Below are positions 1 to 3,619 of a stretch of 6,413 nucleotides of DNA, piece by piece. The DNA comes from Faecalimonas sp. (GTDB lineage Bacteria; Bacillota_A; Clostridia; Lachnospirales; Lachnospiraceae). The position numbers and the translations under genes are program-made. The stretch spans positions 1-6,413 of the forward strand of contig JAPFCT010000007.1 in the NCBI GenBank assembly GCA_026169575.1, read 5' to 3'. The notes beneath the pieces are model-generated. The model saw nothing but the letters and a program-made list of their open reading frames with translations. It was not told where the DNA came from and did not search any database. Each line of letters opens with the position of its first letter. Within the stretch, counting starts at the first letter, position 1.

Positions 1-181
1 GATAATTTGTAGTATTATCAAAGACTTTCACATGGTTAGAAGCCGGGTTAATCCCTATCACAAGAATAGTCTTTCCCTTTGTCCCCTTATAGGTCAGGCT
101 TAATTCAAATCTTTTTTCCAGTTTTTCATCAAATACCCCCGTCTTTTCCAGGATTTCCGTCTGCTTTACTGTGTTTTCCAT
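1..181 (-). CDS. DUF1643-like protein, N-terminal 60 residues (3' end outside window)
   Basis: This gene runs off the left edge; only its first 60 codons are visible. ATG is at 181-179, with GGAGAGG just upstream inside the end of the preceding gene. The stop codon of that 126-aa gene (186-184) is only two bases from this ATG, so the two are almost certainly translationally coupled. After a charged N-terminus, residues 39-58 read ILVIGINPASNHVKVFDNTT. This is the pattern at the front of the DUF1643 family: a hydrophobic strand, a Gly-hydrophobic-Asn-Pro-(Ala/Ser) turn, then Asp-x-Thr. DUF1643 proteins are usually about 150-180 aa, have no established biochemical role that I know of, and often occur in phages and mobile or accessory regions. 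The family call is motif recognition only, without alignment. Confidence 0.65.
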   Translation of the reverse strand, partial: MENTVKQTEILEKTGVFDEKLEKRFELSLTYKGTKGKTILVIGINPASNHVKVFDNTTNY

Positions 182-183
182 CT

Positions 184-564
184 TTACCTCTCCTTTTCAT
201 TCTCTATCATCAGGATTCCCACCGCATAATCTGAGGAACATAGATAAAGTCTGAATGTCAATGCTTCCTGACGCTCAGACTTTCTTCCTGCTTCTTCATA
301 CTCATACTCCTCTTCTTTCAGATGATGATAGTTTAAAATCTTCTTGTAATGCTTCCTTACTTCCTCTGTATCCCCATACAGAATGATCACATATCCGCCC
401 AAATCACGCTGTAAATCACGGTCAGGACTGTACTCCCTATCTATGCTGGCAACTACTTGTTGCAGCTCTTTTTTGATACCCATATGCTTGTCTATCACAC
501 CAACCTGATCGGATACCCTCAGCCATTGCTCCAACTCACTTTCATTTGCAATCACCTGATACAT
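184..564 (-). CDS. Hypothetical protein, 126 aa, acidic; small accessory family
   Basis: I do not recognise a named domain. The ATG at 564-562 is preceded by a GGGGCGG ribosome binding site and lies one base after the stop of the 34-aa gene; the DUF1643-like gene starts two bases after its own stop. It is therefore the middle member of a tightly packed unit. The protein has no signal peptide or membrane segment. A hydrophobic strand with Gly-Gly at residues 55-63 (LGGYVIILY) is followed by a helix starting GDTEEV. Next comes a very acidic stretch (KEEEYEYEE, 83-91), and then a C-terminal hydrophobic strand (residues 103-120, including LYLCSSDYAVGILMI). The layout resembles the 126-aa protein at 1592-1972. 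Cytoplasmic location is inferred; function is unknown. Confidence 0.8.
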   Translation of the reverse strand: MYQVIANESELEQWLRVSDQVGVIDKHMGIKKELQQVVASIDREYSPDRDLQRDLGGYVIILYGDTEEVRKHYKKILNYHHLKEEEYEYEEAGRKSERQEALTFRLYLCSSDYAVGILMIENEKER

Positions 565-565
565 C

Positions 566-670
566 TCACCGCCCCTTTCTGATTTGTCCCCGATGCTGTA
601 CGATTATCTTTATGATCGTCACAACTATCACAATACCTTCTATCATTTTCTTCTTATCTTCGTCTTTCAT
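566..670 (-). CDS. Membrane micro-protein, 34 aa
   Basis: A short gene. ATG is at 670-668, with AGG six bases upstream (CAGGAAAGCT before the start), and TGA at 568-566, one base before the next ATG. The product starts with a charged segment (MKDEDKKKM), then has a hydrophobic helix of about 15 residues (residues 10-24, IEGIVIVVTIIKIIV), and ends in a basic tail (QHRGQIRKGR). It could be a single-pass membrane peptide, though the helix is short and interrupted by one lysine. The start overlaps the end of the upstream 35-aa gene by 17 bases in another frame, and the stop nearly touches the downstream 126-aa gene. This packing, rather than similarity to a known family, is the main support. It may serve partly to couple translation along the operon. 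Role unknown. Confidence 0.6.
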   Translation of the reverse strand: MKDEDKKKMIEGIVIVVTIIKIIVQHRGQIRKGR

Positions 671-761
671 AGCTTTCCTGCCTTTCCCAAAATATAATAT
701 CTGCATATAAGACATTCAGCAGGATTACACCTACCACTACTCCTAAAATATAATATTGCAT
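654..761 (-). CDS. Membrane micro-protein, 35 aa
   Basis: ATG is at 761-759, with a strong GGAGGG ribosome binding site four bases upstream; TAA is at 656-654. Residues 2-25 are almost wholly hydrophobic (QYYILGVVVGVILLNVLYAD, continuing IIFW), with no charge before the first Asp at residue 21. A charged, Arg-rich tail follows (ERQESYERRR). A single N-terminal membrane helix with a positive cytoplasmic tail is the natural reading. The gene overlaps the 34-aa gene downstream by 17 bases. It is the first gene after the terminator-like hairpin at 776-810, so its expression depends on read-through or on an unseen promoter. No known family recognised. Alternatives are a holin-like or toxin-like hydrophobic peptide, or a small membrane-protein modulator; neither is supported beyond the single helix. 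Confidence 0.65.
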   Translation of the reverse strand: MQYYILGVVVGVILLNVLYADIIFWERQESYERRR

Positions 762-775
762 TTTCCCTCCATCAC

Positions 776-810
776 AAAAAAGACTGATGTACAATACACC
801 AGCCTTTTTT
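776..810 (-). terminator. Rho-independent terminator upstream of the membrane micro-protein pair
   Basis: Read on the minus strand, GGCTGGTGTA (804-795) pairs with TACATCAGTC (791-782) across a three-base TTG loop, giving a 10-bp stem with two G-U pairs. Six T's follow (781-776). On the plus strand the two G-U pairs become A-C mismatches, so the structure is built for minus-strand transcription. It ends the transcript carrying the 55- and 50-aa genes, and lies in front of the 35-aa gene only 15 bases before its start codon. It could therefore act as an internal, partly read-through terminator or attenuator. Its lower stem is identical to the terminator after the YitT gene at 2465-2501. Confidence 0.75.
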
Positions 811-859
811 AGGTTTATTCGAATTATATACTTATAGTCTGTTTTATTTATGGGTTACA

Positions 860-1012
860 TTATTTCATCAATATCTGAACCGTTTTTATCAGTATTTCTC
901 CAACTACTCCTAACAGTTCTCTTCTTTGTTCCTTTTCTCGTTCTCTTCGTTCTTCCTCTACCTGCAAAGGATTTTCCGTGTGAACTTCTACTGACTTCTT
1001 TCCAAATGCCAT
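860..1012 (-). CDS. Hypothetical protein, 50 aa, charged coil with hydrophobic C-terminus
   Basis: ATG is at 1012-1010 and TAA at 862-860. A GGTGAG sequence lies a few bases upstream of the start, and the gene begins 15 bases after the stop of the 55-aa gene, so the two are co-transcribed. The N-terminus is basic (MAFGKKS). Residues 19-32 are an uninterrupted charged run, EEERREREKEQRRE, strongly helical and possibly coiled-coil. Residues 33-50 form a hydrophobic or amphipathic helix (LLGVVGEILIKTVQILMK). A membrane-associating or oligomerising helix is plausible, but I recognise no family. A longer open frame on the opposite strand here is only the complement of this gene and its neighbour. 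Support is the start signal, spacing and codon-like composition; function is unknown. Confidence 0.6.
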   Translation of the reverse strand: MAFGKKSVEVHTENPLQVEEERREREKEQRRELLGVVGEILIKTVQILMK

Positions 1013-1027
1013 GGTCTCACCTTTTCC

Positions 1028-1195
1028 TTAGTCATACTTTTTCCCTATCATATCTAAAAACTCCAGTATCTCTTTTGATAAGGATGACCTTCTCAGCAGT
1101 CCTGCATCGCTTCTCTTCTTCCTCCACTGTCCGTTTTTGTTACGGCTACGTTCTTTCCCTTTATTTGGTCCACTTTGAACAATAGGTATTGGCAT
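1028..1195 (-). CDS. Hypothetical protein, 55 aa, strongly basic
   Basis: This is the first gene of the minus-strand operon. ATG is at 1195-1193, with a near-perfect AAAGGAGGG ribosome binding site at 1211-1203, and TAA is at 1030-1028. The promoter at 1240-1268 would start a leader of roughly 38 bases. The first 35 residues are rich in Lys and Arg: MPIPIVQSGPNKGKERSRNK, then NGQWRKKRSDAG. A more hydrophobic helix follows (residues 40-52, SKEILEFLDMIGK). The basic half suggests nucleic-acid binding, but there is no recognisable HTH or ribbon-helix-helix fold, so this stays a guess. Being the gene directly opposite the HTH regulator, it occupies the position where phages and integrative elements often place an early or excision-related gene. 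Nothing in the residues proves such a role. Confidence 0.7.
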   Translation of the reverse strand: MPIPIVQSGPNKGKERSRNKNGQWRKKRSDAGLLRRSSLSKEILEFLDMIGKKYD

Positions 1196-1239
1196 AGTCA
1201 TTCCCTCCTTTGTATTGAGTATTTATCTACCCATATGTA

Positions 1240-1268
1240 AATATACCATACTTTAATGAATCTTACAA
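1240..1268 (-). promoter_or_regulatory. Sigma-A promoter for the minus-strand small-gene operon
   Basis: On the minus strand TTGTAA (1268-1263), a 17-base spacer and TATATT (1245-1240) form a near-consensus vegetative promoter. Transcription would begin near 1233 and enter the 55-aa gene. The -35 hexamer occupies exactly the same six base pairs as the -35 of the divergent regulator promoter. Confidence 0.65.
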
Positions 1269-1291
1269 GGGCATATCTATCAAAATATAAT
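1263..1291 (+). promoter_or_regulatory. Sigma-A promoter for the HTH regulator
   Basis: TTACAA (1263-1268), a 17-base spacer and a perfect TATAAT (1286-1291). The expected start near 1298 coincides with the beginning of the ribosome binding site (AGGAGG, 1298-1303), so the regulator mRNA would have a very short leader of about 13 bases. The -10 lies in a perfect 12-bp palindrome, ATATAATTATAT (1285-1296), a candidate operator for autoregulation. Confidence 0.75.
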
Positions 1292-1310
1292 TATATCAGG
1301 AGGACAAAAA

Positions 1311-1580
1311 ATGAACAGAAAAAAAGAAAATCCCTTACGACAGCTACCTGCTGATATGAAAAATTACGGTGAAATTAAAATTCATTTAGACACGATTCTA
1401 AAAGAGAAAGATATTTCTTTGAATCAACTATCTTTTCGTGCAGAAATGCAGAGGACACAGCTTAGAAACTACCGCGACAACAAAGTCCAGCGATTAGATA
1501 TTGATATACTTCTGCGTCTTTGTTATGTGCTGGAATGTGATTTAACAGATTTGATTGAATATATTCCTCCGGCAAAATAA
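1311..1580 (+). CDS. Cro/C1 (XRE)-type HTH transcriptional regulator, 89 aa
   Basis: This is the only gene on the plus strand. ATG is preceded by AGGAGG seven bases upstream and by a perfect -10 box. After a charged N-terminus, residues 20-86 form one helix-turn-helix domain of the short Cro/C1 type. ISLNQLSFRAEMQRTQLRNY (residues 35-54) covers the HTH with its recognition helix, and RLDIDILLRLCYVLECDLTD (residues 61-80) matches the usual closing helices, which end in LIEYIPP. Proteins this size contain only the DNA-binding domain and typically act as dimers on palindromic operators. Such regulators are common in ICEs and prophages of Firmicutes. The gene is divergent from the small-gene operon and shares its promoter region, so it probably controls both directions. 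It converges on the 126-aa gene, with 11 bases between stops. Confidence 0.9.
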   Translation: MNRKKENPLRQLPADMKNYGEIKIHLDTILKEKDISLNQLSFRAEMQRTQLRNYRDNKVQRLDIDILLRLCYVLECDLTDLIEYIPPAK

Positions 1581-1591
1581 CAGTCAGTGGT

Positions 1592-1972
1592 TTATTCATC
1601 ATAGTATTTCCTCAGCTTTATCGGATAAATCGTATAAATGTTACTTTGCTCTCCCGCCACTTTCCAACAATCTCTGTACCACTCCTTTCTTTTAGTCAGC
1701 CACAACCCTTCCTGCTTAATAGGAATCCCCCGGATATGCTCAGACACCTCAATTCTCTTTGGGTAGCAGTTTAGTAACATTTTTACCTCTTCCACCGAAT
1801 CTGTAAGTGGTTCGATCATCACTGCAATAAATCCACTTCTTCCCAGTTTTTTCCGATCAAGAAGCTTGTCTGCCTCTTCTAAGATCTCACCTGGTATCTG
1901 ATACTTTCCCAGCATGGTATTCAGCTGTCTTAACAGTACAAGCTGACTTCTTGTGTAAATTTTAATATACAT
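1592..1972 (-). CDS. Hypothetical protein, 126 aa, distant relative of the 184-564 product
   Basis: I choose the ATG at 1972-1970 because GAGGTGA lies at a normal distance before it. The in-frame GTG three codons earlier (1981-1979) is itself part of that ribosome binding site. The stop is at 1592, just past the regulator's stop. No signal peptide or membrane helix is seen. Points shared with the 184-564 product are equal length (126 aa), an N-terminal MY-strand, then L-rich helix, an LD/D-R-rich segment, a hydrophobic strand after Leu-Gly (LGRSGFIAVMI, 43-53), a DSVEEVK helix start (58-64), and a hydrophobic C-terminal strand (IYTIYPIKL, 112-120). Identity is low, so homology is suggested and not proven. 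No function is known to me. I see no convincing promoter upstream. Confidence 0.75.
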   Translation of the reverse strand: MYIKIYTRSQLVLLRQLNTMLGKYQIPGEILEEADKLLDRKKLGRSGFIAVMIEPLTDSVEEVKMLLNCYPKRIEVSEHIRGIPIKQEGLWLTKRKEWYRDCWKVAGEQSNIYTIYPIKLRKYYDE

Positions 1973-2100
1973 TGCTTTCACCTCTTTTCTTACTTCAAAA
2001 ACATAATATACATTTATCTATCAAAAAAAGAGCAGTAAAAAGTTTATCAAACCTTCTACCACTCCAAAACTTTATATATACTTCAAGACTATTTATTTCT

Positions 2101-2134
2101 CTCGCGACGGATTTGCGACAGATTTTGCGTCAAA
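2101..2134. repeat. GCGAC direct repeats, element side of the junction
   Basis: On the plus strand three imperfect units follow each other: GCGACGGATTT (2104-2114), GCGACAGATTTT (2115-2126) and GCGTCAAAGC (from 2127), with a period of 11-12 bases. The cluster begins with CTCGCGAC, as does the cluster at 2435-2462. A period near one helical turn fits protein-binding repeats such as recombinase arm sites, but this is inference. It lies in the roughly 550-bp gene-free stretch 1973-2525. Confidence 0.45.
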
Positions 2135-2206
2135 GCTTTTTTCCCTTGTGCCATCTGCCTTTTTTCATTTGAACAGAAAAATGTTGCTCTTTCTGAATTT
2201 GGACAC

Positions 2207-2239
2207 AAAAAAACTGCTTCCAATCTCTTTGAAAACAGT
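2207..2239 (-). terminator. Rho-independent terminator ending the truncated tRNA transcript
   Basis: On the minus strand ACTGTTTTC (2239-2231) pairs with GGAAGCAGT (2221-2213) around a 9-base loop. The 9-bp stem includes two G-U pairs and is followed by six T's (2212-2207). In the plus direction the pairing is poorer, so it serves minus-strand transcription. Any transcript started at the tRNA promoter (2364-2392) would stop here, giving an RNA of roughly 150 bases. Confidence 0.6.
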
Positions 2240-2281
2240 GCCTCTTTTCTTCCAGTGCGCTTTTGCTTGTCTTTCTCTCTA

Positions 2282-2321
2282 GATTAAGAGTCAGGTGCTC
2301 TACCAACTGAGCTAATCGCGC
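2282..2321 (-). pseudogene. tRNA-Lys(CUU), 5' portion only (truncated after the anticodon loop)
   Basis: On the minus strand the sequence from 2321 follows tRNA architecture base by base. It has a 5' acceptor strand GCGCGAT, then TA, the D-arm GCTC-AGTTGGTA-GAGC, the anticodon 5' stem CCTGA, and the anticodon loop CTCTTAA with anticodon CTT at 2288-2286. The next two bases (TC) still fit the 3' side of the stem, whose expected sequence is TCAGG, but the gene continues TCTAGAG instead. No variable loop, T-arm or 3' acceptor strand follows, so no functional tRNA can form from this copy. The promoter upstream is intact. The break inside the anticodon arm is where many tyrosine recombinases cross over, so this is read as an attachment-site junction of an integrated element lying to the left. 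Confidence 0.85.
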
Positions 2322-2363
2322 GTTTTCTTTATTTCATTTTAGTGTTCCCTTAACACAAGAGCT

Positions 2364-2392
2364 ATTATATAACAGTTCTTTCGAGAATGCAA
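2364..2392 (-). promoter_or_regulatory. Promoter of the truncated tRNA-Lys gene
   Basis: On the minus strand TTGCAT (2392-2387), exactly 17 bases, then a perfect TATAAT (2369-2364). Transcription would begin near 2357, giving a leader of about 36 bases before tRNA position 1. The leader includes a small GTGTT/AACAC hairpin. The strength of the match, next to a now useless tRNA fragment, indicates a recently functional host gene. Confidence 0.85.
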
Positions 2393-2434
2393 GCAATTTT
2401 TTCAATTTTTTTGAATTTCTTCGTTTTTTCGTAC

Positions 2435-2470
2435 CTCGCGACCAAATCTGCGACCAACTGCTGCAAATCA
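2435..2470. repeat. GCGAC direct repeats, host side of the junction
   Basis: On the plus strand CTCGCGAC opens the cluster, followed by GCGACCAAATCT (2438-2449), GCGACCAACTGCT (2450-2462) and a decayed GCAAATCA. The unit length of 12-13 bases and the opening octamer match the cluster at 2101-2134. The two clusters are about equally far from the tRNA break near 2282. The repeat sits between the YitT terminator and the tRNA promoter. Confidence 0.4.
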
Positions 2471-2501
2471 AAAGACTGATGCGCAGCGCACCAGCCTTTT
2501 T
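2465..2501 (-). terminator. Rho-independent terminator of the YitT-family gene
   Basis: On the minus strand GGCTGGTGCG (2496-2487) pairs with CGCATCAGTC (2483-2474) over a CTG loop. The 10-bp stem includes two G-U pairs and is followed by TTTTGATTT. It begins about 30 bases past the stop of the YitT-family gene. The lower eight stem pairs are identical to the terminator at 776-810; only the two top pairs and one loop base differ. Confidence 0.85.
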
Positions 2502-2525
2502 CTTACAAATATAAATCGCATTTTT

Positions 2526-3407
2526 CTACTCTGCCTGTTTATGCAGCGTAAATCCACGTCCCATAACTTCATTGACCTGATTGATCACAATAAATGCCTG
2601 CTGATCTATCTCCAGAACGAGTTCGTTCAGCTTCGGCAGTTCTCTTGAAGATACGACTGTCATGATCGCAAAGGAATCTTTTCTGAGATATCCGGACTCT
2701 GTCTTAAAGAATGTAGATCCTCTGTCCAGCTTCTCCTGGATTACTTTGTTGATTTCTTCGTAGTGATCGCTGATGATCTTCACCTGCATCTGTGTCTTGC
2801 CCATAAGGAGCACTTTGTCTACCAGTGTGGAGTAGATCAGGACAAGCAGGATTCCGTATAAGATCCGCTCTTTATCTCTGAATGACATCTGGATGATCAG
2901 GATCGTAAAATCAAATACGTAGAGTCCCACGGATACCGGAAGTCCGAATTTTTTATTTAAGATCAGCGGCGGAATATCCATACCTCCGGTAGAAGCTCCG
3001 GCTCTGATCACAAGCCCGACTCCAAGTCCTAACATCAGTCCTGCGAAAATACTTCCAAGCAGGAAATCATCGGTCATATTCTGGATAAACTGTACTTTCT
3101 GGAACTGTGACAAGATCCACGGAAAATAAAATGTACTGATCAGCGCTGTGAGCGCAAATGATTTTCCCAAAATCAAAATCGCTAAAATGAACATAATGAT
3201 ATTAAAAATCGCAACGGACAGTCCGATCGGCAGTCCGAAATAATGTTCCAGGATCAGCGCGATTCCGGTTGTTCCCCCTGTGATCAGATCATTCGGCAAT
3301 ACAAATGCCGCGATCCCGCAGGAATAGATCGTATTTCCGATCAGTACCCACATAATTCTTTTTAAGCTGAAGACTTCTTTTAACTCTGCTTTTGTCGCCT
3401 CTTTCAT
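2526..3407 (-). CDS. YitT family (DUF161) membrane protein with C-terminal DUF2179 domain
   Basis: A 293-aa integral membrane protein. ATG is at 3407-3405 with GGAG eight bases upstream, and TAG at 2528-2526. Several membrane helices occupy residues about 17-200. The family's glycine-rich signatures are visible as ITGGTTGIALIL (42-53) and GASTGGMDI (137-145). A soluble C-terminal domain of about 80 residues (210-290) ends with the characteristic VMGRGFT (281-287), which is the DUF2179 region, thought to bind a ligand. Length is normal for the family (about 280-295 aa). Transport substrate and physiological role of YitT proteins are not established. The gene stands alone between two terminators. 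I see no convincing consensus promoter in the short gap after the V-ATPase terminator, so it may have a weak promoter or be read through. It belongs to the host chromosome. Confidence 0.93.
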   Translation of the reverse strand: MKEATKAELKEVFSLKRIMWVLIGNTIYSCGIAAFVLPNDLITGGTTGIALILEHYFGLPIGLSVAIFNIIMFILAILILGKSFALTALISTFYFPWILSQFQKVQFIQNMTDDFLLGSIFAGLMLGLGVGLVIRAGASTGGMDIPPLILNKKFGLPVSVGLYVFDFTILIIQMSFRDKERILYGILLVLIYSTLVDKVLLMGKTQMQVKIISDHYEEINKVIQEKLDRGSTFFKTESGYLRKDSFAIMTVVSSRELPKLNELVLEIDQQAFIVINQVNEVMGRGFTLHKQAE

Positions 3408-3442
3408 GGTCCCACTCCTTCTCTTTAATCATTTAGCCGGAT

Positions 3443-3478
3443 AAAGCGAAAAAAAGCAGGTCTTCCTGACCTGCTTTT
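3443..3478 (-). terminator. Strong rho-independent terminator of the V-ATPase operon
   Basis: On the minus strand AAAAGCAGGTC (3478-3468) pairs perfectly with GACCTGCTTTT (3462-3452) around a 5-base AGGAA loop, and the T-run continues to 3449. The 11-bp stem is without mismatch. It lies about 140 bases after the subunit D stop and just before the YitT-family gene. The U-tract is stronger on the minus strand. Confidence 0.9.
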
Positions 3479-3486
3479 ATCTATAT

Positions 3487-3558
3487 TCACTTCTGACTTT
3501 TCCGACTCTTCTCATGACAGTATACCTTCTTCTGCTTTTCTAAAGTATACTCTATCAT
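3487..3558 (-). CDS. Candidate micro-ORF, 23 aa, basic
   Basis: Between the V-ATPase subunit D stop and the operon terminator is a 24-codon frame. ATG is at 3558-3556 with GGAG five bases upstream, and TGA at 3489-3487. The product begins MIEYTLEKQKKVYCHEKSRK and ends SQK: hydrophilic, basic, one cysteine, no membrane segment. The support is only a well-placed ribosome binding site and its position inside the operon transcript before the terminator. A frame this short can occur by chance, and I recognise no family. Confidence 0.3.
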   Translation of the reverse strand: MIEYTLEKQKKVYCHEKSRKSQK

Positions 3559-3591
3559 TTTCACTCCAAATATTCAAGCACGAAATCGGTG

Positions 3592-3613
3592 TTCCCAAAA
3601 TTATTTTCGGGAA
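3592..3613 (-). other. mRNA hairpin just after the subunit D stop codon
   Basis: On the minus strand TTCCCGAAA pairs with TTTTGGGAA (nine pairs with one G-U) around a 4-base loop, starting 6 bases past the TAG stop. No T-run follows, so it is not a terminator. It could stabilise the V-ATPase mRNA 3' end or partly separate subunit D from the micro-ORF beyond it. Function is inferred only. Confidence 0.4.
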
Positions 3614-3619
3614 TCCCTC

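Noticed and set aside
850..1185. 111-codon open frame on the plus strand, rich in Leu, Phe and Ser
   Set aside because: It is the complement of the 55- and 50-aa minus-strand genes, which have ribosome binding sites and sensible composition; the plus frame has no ribosome binding site and an unnatural residue mix.
1979..1981. GTG as start of the 1592-1972 gene, giving 129 aa
   Set aside because: The GTG lies within the GAGGTGA ribosome binding site that serves the ATG at 1972, and nothing suitable precedes it.
1972..2172. 66-codon plus-strand frame over the gene-free stretch
   Set aside because: No ribosome binding site, low-complexity composition, and it begins inside the start region of the 126-aa gene on the other strand. 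Its end reads through the GCGAC repeats, which explains its appearance.
2089..2283. Open minus-strand frame of 64 codons just after the tRNA break, ending in a basic tail
   Set aside because: No start codon until the last 21 codons, no good ribosome binding site, and it runs through the terminator hairpin at 2207-2239. Most likely chance, though a decayed gene end cannot be excluded.
2282..2321. A functional tRNA-Lys gene
   Set aside because: The T-arm and 3' acceptor strand are missing and the anticodon stem cannot close, so only a truncated copy is present here.
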